64,000 nucleotides of DNA from Kribbella sp. VKM Ac-2568 (GCF_004345365.1 NZ_SLVF01000007.1:310001-374000), one strand, 5' to 3'. Counted from the stretch's first letter, positions 1-7,710 are shown. Program-made: numbers and translations. Notes: generated from the sequence alone by a model not told the origin.

Positions 1-328
1 CTGGTGAGACCTCTTCAGGTGTCACGGGTTCGTAGTAGGTCCACAGCGTGACCACGAAGCCATCACGCTCATAGACACGCGGTTCCACTCGAGGCTCGAG
101 AGCAGCCACAGGGCTCCCGGACTCGGCGAGGCGTTGAGCAAGCTTGATCTCGAACTGTGCGACCTGCTCGGCCACAGGTGCCACCCGGGCCAGGACGTCA
201 CAAGGCAGAAGACGCAGAGTGAGCTTGTTCGAGTCATTGAGAACGATCGCGTCGTCGACCGGCAGTCCGAGGGATGAGGCGATAGACATGGCCGCAGCCA
301 CCGCACGCTGGGCCTCTGACGCCCGCAT
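1..328 (-). CDS. APH-family phosphotransferase, 3' part outside window
   Basis: The reading frame starts at the ATG complementary to 326-328 and is still open at base 1, so about 109 N-terminal residues are seen. The stretch LTLRLLPCDVLARVAP, followed by FEIKLAQRLAESGSPVAALEPR and VTLWTYYEPV (read as separate blocks), is the N-lobe pattern of aminoglycoside phosphotransferase/choline-kinase-like proteins; the catalytic HxD loop would lie outside. An AAGG element sits six bases before the ATG. Codon use (TGT, CTT, CAA) is less GC-biased than in most of the window, which may mean later acquisition. Substrate cannot be told. It diverges from the S51 peptidase gene. Confidence 0.8.
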   Translation of the reverse strand, partial: MRASEAQRAVAAAMSIASSLGLPVDDAIVLNDSNKLTLRLLPCDVLARVAPVAEQVAQFEIKLAQRLAESGSPVAALEPRVEPRVYERDGFVVTLWTYYEPVTPEEVSP

Positions 329-615
329 CGTTCGCCTTGCCCCTCTCCTCTGAGAACCGCCGAATCGCTCCAAGCGGCACAACCCGGGCACCATACCAAG
401 TTGTCGATATGGCGCCATCGTGCGCTGGCTACCAGAAAGTTTCTTGGAGAAATCCGGGAGGCGCTGTCGGATCGGGGCAGAGACGTTCGTTGCAGGGGTG
501 AGCGGCCGCACATGAGGGCGCTCGCTCCACCGCTACTGACAGACTGTGAGCTCGGTGTGACGCCTGACGACGGCTCGGCGGCATCGCACTCGCCAGACAA
601 CCAAGGAAAGGCGAC
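329..615. other. Divergent intergenic region, no gene seen
   Basis: This gap separates the start of the kinase fragment from the peptidase S51 gene. It should hold both divergent promoters. I could not pick convincing -35/-10 pairs and found no coding frame with a plausible protein. It is somewhat less GC-rich than the flanking genes. Confidence 0.5.
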
Positions 616-1350
616 ATGAGGCTTCTTCTCACTTCCGGTGGCGTCAAGAACGCGAGCATCCACGACACGCTGGTCGACCTGCTAGGCAAACCGATCGCCG
701 AGTCCAACGCCCTCTTCATCCCCACCGCCATCTACCCCTTCCCCGGCGGCCCCTACATGGCGTCGCGGGCGATCAGCGGCGAGACTCCATCGAAGTTGTG
801 CGAACTGGGGTGGAAATCGTTGGGGATCCTGGAGTTGTCGGTGCTGCCGAGCATCGAGGAGGCTGCTTGGGTGCCAACGGTCCGCGACGCCGACGCGCTG
901 CTGGTAGGGGGCGGCGACCCCCTGTTTCTCGCAAACTGGATGCAGCGCTCCGGTTTGGCCGATCTCCTGCCGACGCTGCGCTCCGAGGCGGTCTACGTGG
1001 GGGTGAGCGCCGGGAGCATCGCTGCTACCTCCACCTTCGTCGAGACCTACACCGAACCGCCCCGCGGAAACGACGGACCACTGAAATCGGAGGACATCGT
1101 CTTCGCCACACCCCAAGGAGACGTCGACAGAATCCTGGTCACGGGACAGGGAGTGGGACTCGTTGACTTCGCGGTGATCCCGCACCTGGACCACCCCTAC
1201 CACCCCGACGCTTCCTTGGCCAACGCAGAGAAGTGGGCGGCACGGATTCCCGCGCCGACGTACGCGATCGACGACCAGACCGCCATCAAAGTGACCGACG
1301 GCACCGTCGAAGTCATCTCCGAGGGCCAGTGGAAGTTGTTCACCCCCTGA
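616..1350 (+). CDS. Peptidase S51 family protein (dipeptidase E/cyanophycinase-like)
   Basis: A 244-residue cytosolic protein. Family S51 serine peptidases use a Ser-His-Glu triad in a class I glutamine-amidotransferase-like fold; PepE cleaves Asp-X dipeptides. The nucleophile elbow is visible as GVSAGS (about residues 132-137), preceded by LLVGGGDP, and a conserved histidine block IPHLDHPYH lies near residue 195. Length matches PepE-like members (about 230-250). The start is supported by AAGGAAAGG seven bases upstream. It stands alone before a strong hairpin terminator. Substrate is inferred only from family; related proteins are often labelled Type 1 glutamine amidotransferase-like. Confidence 0.85.
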   Translation: MRLLLTSGGVKNASIHDTLVDLLGKPIAESNALFIPTAIYPFPGGPYMASRAISGETPSKLCELGWKSLGILELSVLPSIEEAAWVPTVRDADALLVGGGDPLFLANWMQRSGLADLLPTLRSEAVYVGVSAGSIAATSTFVETYTEPPRGNDGPLKSEDIVFATPQGDVDRILVTGQGVGLVDFAVIPHLDHPYHPDASLANAEKWAARIPAPTYAIDDQTAIKVTDGTVEVISEGQWKLFTP

Positions 1351-1521
1351 TACACGAAGGGGCCGCGATACCACCCTGTGGTCAGGATCCCGGTCTTGCT
1401 CGCGATCGCCCTCTTCGCGGTCGAATTCACTGCGCGGTCCCGCCACTTCAGTTTCGTAGCGCGCCCCGCCGGACATGCAGTGTTCGTCCGGCAACTGCTT
1501 TGGCGAGCTCTAGTTGCACCG

Positions 1522-1550
1522 GGCCCCCTTCGGTACGAGCGAAGGGGGCC
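1522..1550. terminator. Hairpin terminator between convergent genes
   Basis: Perfect 11-bp inverted repeat GGCCCCCTTCG (1522-1532) and CGAAGGGGGCC (1540-1550) with a seven-base loop. It lies between the S51 peptidase gene (+) and the 3' end of the DUF664 remnant (-), so it can serve both strands. The stretch 1351-1521 holds no gene that I can support. Confidence 0.7.
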
Positions 1551-1569
1551 GGGCTGCGCCGGGTATGGC

Positions 1570-1866
1570 TCACATTCCGCGTGAGCCGTCGAGGGTCTCG
1601 CGGATGATGTCCGCGTGGCCGGCATGGCGCGCGGTCTCTTCGATCATGTGGAACAGGACGTATCGCACGTTGCACTCGATGAGGTCTGGCCGCGCGCATG
1701 GACTGTCAAGATCCATCGAAGCCGCGACAGCGCGGGACTGCTCAATCTGCTCCCGGTAACACGCGACCCAGTGGTCCACTGTGTCGTTCTCACCGACCAT
1801 CAGGTCGGCGTCTCGGGGCTCGGTTTTGACGGTGGGCCACTCGTCGGGAAACTCACGTCCGCCCAT
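1570..1866 (-). pseudogene. 5'-truncated DUF664/mini-circle (DinB-like) remnant
   Basis: The 98 codons match the C-terminal half of DUF664/DinB-like four-helix proteins, seen as VACYREQIEQSR and VRYVLFHMIEETARHAGHAD, with the last metal-ligand-type histidines kept. Full-length relatives have about 165-180 residues; the N-terminal helix with the first histidine (typically in LVxHL) is missing. The frame is continuous with pncA upstream: the pncA stop TGA (1882-1884) is the only break, and five further codons separate it from the first ATG. No ribosome site is evident. I read this as a remnant left when its 5' half was lost at the pncA 3' end; expression as a short protein cannot be excluded. 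Confidence 0.6.
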
Positions 1867-1881
1867 GACGACTTGGAACCG

Positions 1882-2460
1882 TCAGGTAGTGACAGTGACT
1901 CCCGCAGTGCGCAGGTCGGTGATGGCCTGCTCGGTGCTGGCCGGTGCCACCCCTGCGGTGAGCCGGGCCAGCACCGTCGTACCGAAGCCTGCGTTGTTCG
2001 CGTCGAGGGCGGTCGCGCGGACGCAGTAGTCGGTGGCGATCCCGCACACGTCGACCTGGGTGACGCCCTTCTCCTGCAGCCACGCGGCCAGCCCCTGGCC
2101 GTCCTGGCACTTCCCCTCGAACCCGGAGTACGCCGCGGCGTGCTCGCCCTTGTCGAAGATCGCGTCGAACGGTTGCGGGTCGAGGTTCGGGTGGAAGCCG
2201 ACGCCGTCCGTGCCGGCCACGCAGTGCCGGGGCCAGGAGGTGACGAAGTCGGGATTCGCGGAGAAGTGGTCGCCCGGGTCGACGTGGTGGTCCCGGGTCG
2301 CGACGACGTACGCGTACTCCCGGTCCTTCTCATCGGCCTCGTGCCACTGGTGCAGCAGCTGCCCGATCCGGAACGCCACGTCGGCGCCGCCGCGGACGGC
2401 CAGGCTCCCGCCCTCGCAGAAGTCGTTCTGCACATCGACCACGATCAACGCCCGCGTCAT
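1882..2460 (-). CDS. pncA: Nicotinamidase (isochorismatase-fold)
   Basis: Hydrolyses nicotinamide to nicotinate and ammonia in NAD salvage; cytosolic, 192 residues, the usual PncA length. Catalytic triad residues are visible: Asp9 in VVDVQNDF, Lys104 in FDKGEHAAAYS and Cys146 in TDYCVRAT. Metal-ligand residues Asp57 and His59 (RDHHVDPGDHF) and His79 are in place. Relatives in this clade also activate pyrazinamide. Upstream, 92 bases separate it from the SDR gene on the same strand. Downstream its stop codon lies in frame with the DUF664 remnant. Confidence 0.93.
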   Translation of the reverse strand: MTRALIVVDVQNDFCEGGSLAVRGGADVAFRIGQLLHQWHEADEKDREYAYVVATRDHHVDPGDHFSANPDFVTSWPRHCVAGTDGVGFHPNLDPQPFDAIFDKGEHAAAYSGFEGKCQDGQGLAAWLQEKGVTQVDVCGIATDYCVRATALDANNAGFGTTVLARLTAGVAPASTEQAITDLRTAGVTVTT

Positions 2461-2552
2461 CGCAACGCTCCTTCAGAGTGTCCTGACAGCTACGGTACAA
2501 GCCTCAGGCCTGATCTCCGGGCGTTGCCGTGTCGCCGATGTGGCGCGATCGG

Positions 2553-3338
2553 TCAGGCCGGGATCGGCGAGCCGCCGTTGACGCGGATGATCTCGCCCTG
2601 CGTGGCGGTGGTCCGCGGCGAGCAGAGGAAGACGATCGCGGCCGCGACGTCCGCCGCCTCGGGGAGCCGCCGGGCGGTGAACTTCTGTGCGATCTCCGCC
2701 AGCGCGGGCTGCGGGATCACCCGGTGCTCGCCGTTCTCGAGGGTGATGCCGGGCATCACGATGTTCACGAGTACGCCGTCCTGGCCGAGGTCGTGCTGCA
2801 GGCTCGCCACCATGCCGTGCAACCCGGCCTTCGCGGCGCCGTACGCCCAGGAACCGGCCATGCCACGCTCGGCCAGATCCGTCGACAGCAACACCAGCCG
2901 GCCCTGGTTCGACTGCCGCAGGGCCGGAGCCGCCTGCTGGACAAGGTGGAAATTGCCCTCCAGGTTGGCCCGCATCACCGGCACCCACTGCTCGGCCTGC
3001 GCATCCTCGATCCGGGTCGGCCGGTCGTGGAAGCTGCCGCTCCCCCAGTTCACCGCGTTCCCCACCAGCACGTCGAGCCCACCCCACGCGGCGACAACCG
3101 CCCCGACCGCCTCCTCGACGGACTCGGGCTCCCGCAGGTCCATCGGTACGACGAACGCCTCGCCGCCGGCGGCCTTGATCTCCCCGGCGACCTCCTCGGC
3201 CGCGTCCAGTCGGGAGTTGTAGGTGATCGCCACCCGAGCCCCCTCCCGGGCAAACCCGACCGCCGTCGCCCGCCCGATCCCCGAAGACCCGCCCGTCACC
3301 AACACGGCCGCGTCGCGCAATCCCAGATCCATGACCAT
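2553..3338 (-). CDS. SDR family NAD(P)-dependent oxidoreductase
   Basis: Classical short-chain dehydrogenase, 261 residues, cytosolic. The Rossmann motif TGGSSGIG is at residues 15-22, catalytic Ser152 (LLSTD) and Tyr166-x3-Lys170 (YGAAK) follow, and the C-terminal ITLENGEHR to GEIIRVNGGSPIP resembles FabG-like members. The usual NNAG is degenerate (VGNAV). I start at the ATG at 3336-3338 because AAAGGA lies just before it; the ATG at 3330-3332 is an alternative. Two palindromic operators overlap the leader (3347-3378), so a dedicated repressor acts here, but no regulator is adjacent. Substrate unknown. Confidence 0.88.
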   Translation of the reverse strand: MVMDLGLRDAAVLVTGGSSGIGRATAVGFAREGARVAITYNSRLDAAEEVAGEIKAAGGEAFVVPMDLREPESVEEAVGAVVAAWGGLDVLVGNAVNWGSGSFHDRPTRIEDAQAEQWVPVMRANLEGNFHLVQQAAPALRQSNQGRLVLLSTDLAERGMAGSWAYGAAKAGLHGMVASLQHDLGQDGVLVNIVMPGITLENGEHRVIPQPALAEIAQKFTARRLPEAADVAAAIVFLCSPRTTATQGEIIRVNGGSPIPA

Positions 3339-3346
3339 TCCATCCT

Positions 3347-3378
3347 TTAGTCGGCTAACCAAAAACTTAGCCGACTAA
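3347..3378. promoter_or_regulatory. Double palindromic operator upstream of SDR gene
   Basis: TTAGTCGGCTAA (3347-3358) and TTAGCCGACTAA (3367-3378) are exact reverse complements with an 8-bp AT-rich spacer, and each arm is itself of the form TTAG-N4-CTAA. Centres are 20 bp apart, two helical turns, so two dimers could bind one DNA face. The site overlaps the -10/ribosome-site region of the SDR gene, as expected for a TetR- or MarR-type repressor. Confidence 0.7.
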
Positions 3379-3450
3379 TCACCCGCCCGCAACCAGGCTC
3401 GAGGACCCAGGCTCCTGCACCCTGGCCGAGCACCACTCCCGGCGGGTTGA

Positions 3451-3668
3451 CTACTTCTGCACGAACCCCAGTTCATTGCCGTCGCCGTCGCGGATTCGGC
3501 GACCTCGAAGTTGAACCGCGCACCCGTCGCCGGCGCCGGCTCGTACTGCCCGAGAGCGAACTGCACGGGCCCCAGAGTGAAGTGGACGGAGGTGCCATCA
3601 CCCGGGCGACTGGTGATCTCGGCAACCAGCTGATCGTTGCCCACAGCCACCACCACTTCCACAGACAT
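3451..3668 (-). pseudogene. Broken VOC/glyoxalase-like gene remnant
   Basis: From an ATG at 3666-3668 one frame reads a glyoxalase-like stretch (FTLGPVQFALGQYEP, then RFNFEVAE). The expected C-terminal signature IRDGDGNELGFVQK followed by a TAG stop (3451-3453) lies in another frame, joining near 3490-3505. VOC proteins carry about 40 more residues between these two blocks, so a deletion with a frameshift is the simplest reading. The intact frame instead runs on into implausible sequence to 3375. Family assignment rests on the short tail motif and overall pattern only. Confidence 0.4.
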
Positions 3669-3772
3669 CCCGGATGCATGCTTGCATCCGCTGCCGACGT
3701 ACCAGTACGGACTGAGTCGTGGATTTCGGGGCGGGAATGCGGTTGCCCAGAACGCTGATCCACGAATGAGCG

Positions 3773-3822
3773 CCGGCTCACACCTCGCGTGCGTTCTCGA
3801 GCAGCGCGGAGGTGTGAGCCGG
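3773..3822. terminator. Long-stem hairpin terminator
   Basis: Perfect 14-bp inverted repeat, CCGGCTCACACCTC (3773-3786) and GAGGTGTGAGCCGG (3809-3822), with a 22-base loop. It lies just past the stop of the nucleotidase gene at 3847 and is read on the minus strand as its terminator. Confidence 0.65.
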
Positions 3823-3846
3823 GGCGGGGAGGAGGGGGCGGGGGAG

Positions 3847-5724
3847 TCAGGGCGTGATGACGACGGGGGCGCCGTTGGCGGTGAGGGACCAGTCGGTGGT
3901 GTGGAAGGTGTTCGGGTTCACTTCGCCGGTGGTGGTGACGTAGTCGATCATCAGCTGGCGGATCTCGACCTGGCGGTTGTAGAGCACCGGGGCGGTCTTG
4001 ACGTGCGGGAAGTTCCCGCCGCCGGACTGGCGGTAGTTGTTCACCGCGACGACGAACTGCTGGTCGGCCGTCACCGCCTCCCCGCCGTACGTCAGGTCGC
4101 TGATCCGCGCCCCGACCGCCTTCGCGATGTCGATCTTGTACGCCAGCGGCTTCGCCAGCCCGCCGAGGATGTCGTAGTTGTAGTCCGGCGTCCCGCCCGG
4201 CGCGGTCGGCGTCGGCGCGTTCGTCACCTGGTCCGGCGTGAACGGCCCCGGGCCGCTGACCTGCTTGAAGTACTGCGCGGAGAACTCGAGGTAGTCCTTC
4301 ACTTGAGCGCCCGTCATCGTCACCGCGAGCAGGGTGTTGTCGAAGATGTACAACCCGGCGACGTCCCGCACGGAGACGTCACCCGCGGGGATCGCCGCCG
4401 CCCGGTTGAACGGCGCCGCGATCGCGAGCACGGGCAACGCCGCCTCCGGAGTACCGGCGAGGGCCTTGCTGACCGCGTCGGCCTGGACGAAGTTCACGAA
4501 GTCCAGCGCGGCGGTGTCCTCCCAGGGCGCGGTCGCCGCGGACATCGCCTCGGTGCAGGTACCGATCTTGGAGTTGACGTACTCGACGACCTTGTCGTGG
4601 TCCTTCTGCAGCAGCTTGGTGACGTTCGGGTCGGCGGCGACCGTGTTCGCGTTCAGCACCTGGCTGTGCCGGCCGACCACCTTCCACTGGCCGCGGACCT
4701 TCTGCAGGTCCAGGTCGATCAGAGCGAGCCGCATGCCCCACTTGAGCGGCTCGACCAGTACTACGGACTCGCCCGTCGCCTTGTTCGTCACGAGGCGCTC
4801 GGGGATCTCCAGGTGCGCGTGCCCGACGAGCACCGCGTCGATGCCCGGGACCTCCTCGGCCATCAGGGCGGAGGCGTTCTCCGGGACCGGCAGCGCGTCG
4901 CCGTACGAGGAGGACAGGTCCATGCCGGAGTGCGCGGACACGATCACCACGTCGGCGCCGGCCTTGCGGACCCGCGGCACCCAGACCTTGGCGAGCTCGA
5001 CGATGCCGCCGAACTTGACCTTGTTCTCGACGTTCGCCTTGTCCCAGATCGCGATGCCCGGGTTGGTCAGACCGAGGATGCCGACCGTGATCGGCTTCTC
5101 GCCCGGTACATGCACCCGCTTCAGCACGTACGGCGGGAAGACCGGCAGCCCGGTGGTCCAGTCCTGCGCGTTGGCGCCGAGCAGCGGGAACCGCAACTGC
5201 CGCTGGAACTTGCGGAGGATGTCGAGCCCGTAGTTGAACTCGTGGTTGCCGAGTGCGGCGGCGTCGTACCCGATCTCGTTCATCGCCGCGGCCATCGGGT
5301 GCACGTGGCCGCCCGTGATCGGCTCGATCTTGGCGAAGTAGTAGGCCAGTGGGGTGCCCTGGATGGTGTCACCGGCGTCGAGCATCAGCGGGGCCGGAGT
5401 ACGGCGCTCCTTGGCGATCCGGGCGCGGACCGCCTTGACCAGGGTCGAGACCTTGGCCAGGCCGATGTCGTTGTGCGCGGTGTCGTCGTACTCGGTGTTC
5501 TTGAAGTAGTCCCAGTTGAAGACGTTGCCGTGCAGGTCGGTGGTGCCCATCACGCTGAGCCGGACCGTCCGTCCGTTGGATCCCCCGCTGTACGAGCCGC
5601 CGGCGTACGCGGGGACCGCCTGGAAGCCGGCCGCGGCCAGGGCCGTCGCAGCGGCGCCCCCGATCACCGTTCGCCTGCCCATGCTCCGGTCAACCGCCTG
5701 GTCCTCGCTCCTGCTGTCCGTCAT
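3847..5724 (-). CDS. Tat-exported 5'-nucleotidase/2',3'-cyclic phosphodiesterase family
   Basis: Extracellular metallophosphoesterase of the CpdB/UshA family, 625 residues, releasing phosphate from nucleotides or cyclic nucleotides. The N-terminus carries a twin-arginine signal (GRRTVIGG then hydrophobic ATALAAAGF, ending VPAYA). Metal motifs appear in order: DLHG (Asp63, His65), DAGDT, GNHEFNYG, SAHSGMD and GHAHLEI. The second half holds the 5'-nucleotidase C-terminal domain ending in NNYRQSGGGNFP, typical of CpdB-like enzymes. I start at ATG 5722-5724, preceded by GAGGCG, rather than at a longer frame. It diverges from the deacetylase gene across repeated GGGAGGAC hairpins. Exact substrate is uncertain. 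Confidence 0.9.
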   Translation of the reverse strand: MTDSRSEDQAVDRSMGRRTVIGGAAATALAAAGFQAVPAYAGGSYSGGSNGRTVRLSVMGTTDLHGNVFNWDYFKNTEYDDTAHNDIGLAKVSTLVKAVRARIAKERRTPAPLMLDAGDTIQGTPLAYYFAKIEPITGGHVHPMAAAMNEIGYDAAALGNHEFNYGLDILRKFQRQLRFPLLGANAQDWTTGLPVFPPYVLKRVHVPGEKPITVGILGLTNPGIAIWDKANVENKVKFGGIVELAKVWVPRVRKAGADVVIVSAHSGMDLSSSYGDALPVPENASALMAEEVPGIDAVLVGHAHLEIPERLVTNKATGESVVLVEPLKWGMRLALIDLDLQKVRGQWKVVGRHSQVLNANTVAADPNVTKLLQKDHDKVVEYVNSKIGTCTEAMSAATAPWEDTAALDFVNFVQADAVSKALAGTPEAALPVLAIAAPFNRAAAIPAGDVSVRDVAGLYIFDNTLLAVTMTGAQVKDYLEFSAQYFKQVSGPGPFTPDQVTNAPTPTAPGGTPDYNYDILGGLAKPLAYKIDIAKAVGARISDLTYGGEAVTADQQFVVAVNNYRQSGGGNFPHVKTAPVLYNRQVEIRQLMIDYVTTTGEVNPNTFHTTDWSLTANGAPVVITP

Positions 5725-5765
5725 GATTCGCCTCACGCATCGTTGGGTTCTGGCTTCAGGGCGCT

Positions 5766-5817
5766 GTCCTCCCGGGCGGGGAGGACCTTTGTCCTCTGGT
5801 TCCCGGGCGGGGAGGAC
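5766..5817. repeat. Duplicated GC-rich hairpin in a divergent promoter region
   Basis: GTCCTCCC (5766-5773) pairs with GGGAGGAC (5779-5786) over a five-base loop. A second 17-bp copy of TCCCGGGCGGGGAGGAC (5770-5786) follows at 5801-5817, 31 bp later, again preceded by GTCCTC. The block lies 42 bp before the nucleotidase start and 81 bp before the deacetylase start, so it is placed for regulation of the divergent pair. Confidence 0.55.
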
Positions 5818-5897
5818 GCGGCCTGGGCTGCACGATACGGGCGACACACCCCGGGGTGGTGATGGGATGGCCCCTTCCCCGCGAGAAGATGCCGCCC

Positions 5898-6686
5898 ATG
5901 ACCTTGCCGCCCGGCAGACTCCTGCTCGTCGCTGCCGTCCTGTTCGGGGCCGCCCTCGCCCAAGCAGCCAAGCCCTCCTCCGACCACGCGACCGCGGGCC
6001 CGGTCGCGCAAACCGAGGTGAGACCCGCCGCGAACCACGGACCGCTGGCCGTCGTACCGGAAGGCCGCCATACGACGCCGCCGGCGCGGCGGACCGGGCA
6101 AACGTCCCACCCGGTCACGCATCAGGGGAACGCCCAGCCCCACGGGCCTGGTGGGAAGGTGCTCTACCTGACCTTCGACGACGGGCCGCAGCGGGAGTGG
6201 ACGCCGCGCGTGCTCAGCCTGCTCGCCAAGCACAAGGCGAAGGCGACGTTCTTCGTGCTCGGCCGTGAGGCGGCCGCGCACCCGGACCTGGTGGCACTGG
6301 AGAAGCGCCTCGGGCACCACGTCGGCAACCACACCTGGGACCACCCGATGCTGACCCACCTGACGCCGGCCAAGATCCGCCAGGAGATCTCGTCGGGCGT
6401 GCCGTCGAAGTGCTTCCGTCCGCCGTACCGCGCCACCAACGCGCACGTGGCGGCGGTCGCGGCGTCGTACCACCAGCGCCAGGTGCTCTGGGACGTCGAC
6501 ACCCTCGACTGGGAGAAGCCCGGCACGGCGAAGATCGAACGCGCGATCCTCCAGGGCGCCCGCCCCGGCGCGATCATCCTGATGCACGACGGCGGCGGCA
6601 ACCGTGCCCAGACGGTCGCCGCCCTGGACCACGCCCTGACCAAACTGACCGCCCAGGGCTACACCTACCAAGCCCTGGGCTGCTGA
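5898..6686 (+). CDS. Secreted polysaccharide deacetylase (NodB/CE4)
   Basis: Carbohydrate esterase family 4 enzyme that removes N- or O-acetyl groups from chitin-, peptidoglycan- or xylan-type polymers. It has 262 residues: an N-terminal hydrophobic signal (LLLVAAVLFGAALAQA), a low-complexity linker, then the NodB domain from about residue 87. All motifs are present: TFDDGP (92-97), HTWDHP (His145, His149), RPPYRATN, DVDTLDW and ILMHDGG. The ATG at 5889 is an equally possible start, and GAGAAG precedes both. Specificity cannot be told; small single-domain members often act on peptidoglycan or chito-oligomers. Confidence 0.88.
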   Translation: MTLPPGRLLLVAAVLFGAALAQAAKPSSDHATAGPVAQTEVRPAANHGPLAVVPEGRHTTPPARRTGQTSHPVTHQGNAQPHGPGGKVLYLTFDDGPQREWTPRVLSLLAKHKAKATFFVLGREAAAHPDLVALEKRLGHHVGNHTWDHPMLTHLTPAKIRQEISSGVPSKCFRPPYRATNAHVAAVAASYHQRQVLWDVDTLDWEKPGTAKIERAILQGARPGAIILMHDGGGNRAQTVAALDHALTKLTAQGYTYQALGC

Positions 6687-6693
6687 GCCGTTC

Positions 6694-7320
6694 TCAGTGC
6701 TCGATGCCGGCCGTGCCGCCGGAGAAGTGCTTGAGCGCCTGGTCGATCACGTGGACCGGCTGGTCGAGCGCGTTCACGAGGTACAGCCCGGTCGGCTTCA
6801 GCAGCGGACTCGGCTTGATGACAGCGCGCACGGCCGGCTGATCGAGTCCCCGTACTCCGGCCGTGGTGGCCCCGATCCCCGGAGCCAGCCGCAGCTCAAG
6901 CACGAACAGCCGGAAGATCTTCACCTGCCGGAACCCCTTCACCGTCTTCCAAGGCAGGATCACCGGGAAGGCAGCGCCTTCGACCGCGAGTTCGAGCGCC
7001 TTCGGCGACATCCGCATCGCGACCGGCGGCAACTCGTTCGCGGCGTACCACTCCTGCCGCTCCTTCTCCAGCCTGAGCGCAAGCACGGTACTGAGCACCA
7101 AGGGCACCATCGCCGCGATCAGCAGCAACGCAAACGGCCACAACCCCGCACCCCGGAAGGCAACCAACGCGACCAGCGCCACAAGGATGCCCAAGGCCCC
7201 GATCACCAACGTGACCCAAGCCCCCCGCCGCTGCACCCTGCTGACCAAACCCCGCCGCCGCAGCACAACCTCCCGATCAATGCCGACAACAAACGTCTGC
7301 ACCGGCGCCCGCTCACTCAT
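6694..7320 (-). CDS. Membrane protein with two TM helices, PH-like cytoplasmic part
   Basis: A 208-residue protein I do not recognise by name. Two adjacent hydrophobic helices (about residues 33-78, VTLVIGALGILVALVALVAF and the next segment WPFALLLIAAMVPLVLSTVL) are followed by a soluble domain with the pattern LPWKTVKGFRQVKIFRLFVLELRLAP, reminiscent of bacterial PH-like (YcxB/YdbT-type) domains. The start at ATG 7318-7320 is chosen because upstream sequence is not protein-like. It converges with the deacetylase gene (7-bp gap). Function unknown; an envelope role is a guess from topology. Confidence 0.7.
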   Translation of the reverse strand: MSERAPVQTFVVGIDREVVLRRRGLVSRVQRRGAWVTLVIGALGILVALVALVAFRGAGLWPFALLLIAAMVPLVLSTVLALRLEKERQEWYAANELPPVAMRMSPKALELAVEGAAFPVILPWKTVKGFRQVKIFRLFVLELRLAPGIGATTAGVRGLDQPAVRAVIKPSPLLKPTGLYLVNALDQPVHVIDQALKHFSGGTAGIEH

Positions 7321-7657
7321 AGGTACACAATCGCAGCACCCAAGGTCCCCCGCAGCGACACACCCCCAGTACTCCGGCCCGCCCCACGCGCCGACCGCCC
7401 GGACAGCTGACGGAGCAACCCCACAGCGGGCACCAAAACCGCCCCGGTCTGTTACTCCGTGGCGTCGCCCCAGGTCGACGTACCGAGTGACAGGAAGTAG
7501 TCCAGTCGTCGGCCCCAGGCCCCGCGTGCCAACTCCCGCAAGATGACCGAATCCCGTCGACCTCCTGTCACTCGGTACGCCGCCCCCGGCAACCGGCAGG
7601 GCTGACACGCACGTTCGGGCAGTCGCCCACTGAACATTACGGTCTGCAAGCAGGAGC
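7321..7657. other. Intergenic stretch with no supported gene
   Basis: Between the PH-like membrane protein start and the hmgA terminator I find no credible gene. The main structure is a 17-bp inverted repeat with a 67-bp spacer (7479-7579). A 65-codon frame on the minus strand (7452-7649) runs across the repeat but lacks a ribosome site and a recognisable domain. Confidence 0.5.
7479..7579. repeat. 17-bp inverted repeat flanking a 67-bp core
   Basis: CGTACCGAGTGACAGGA (7479-7495) and its exact complement TCCTGTCACTCGGTACG (7563-7579) flank a 67-bp spacer. The layout resembles a small intergenic palindromic element rather than a terminator, because the loop is long and no gene ends near it. 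Copies elsewhere in the genome are expected if it is a dispersed element; I see none in this window. Confidence 0.55.
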
Positions 7658-7691
7658 CGCGGCCGCGCCCACCGAGTGGGTGGGGGCCGCG
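7658..7691 (-). terminator. Terminator downstream of hmgA
   Basis: Nested inverted repeats CGCGGCC (7658-7664) with GGCCGCG (7685-7691), and CCCAC (7668-7672) with GTGGG (7676-7680), form a GC-rich stem about 20 bp past the hmgA stop. Confidence 0.6.
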
Positions 7692-7710
7692 ACGCAGGAG
7701 GGGCGTGGGA

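Noticed and set aside
1882-2460. PncA-DUF664 fusion protein
   Set aside because: A clear TGA separates the two in the same frame and PncA has its normal length, so they are annotated separately.
3637-5862. A 741-codon plus-strand frame opposite the nucleotidase gene
   Set aside because: Low-complexity Arg/Val/Asp-rich translation, no start signal and no motif; the minus strand encodes a complete metallophosphoesterase.
7452-7649. A 65-residue minus-strand protein upstream of the inverted repeat
   Set aside because: No ribosome site, crosses a 17-bp inverted repeat, and its translation has no recognisable domain.
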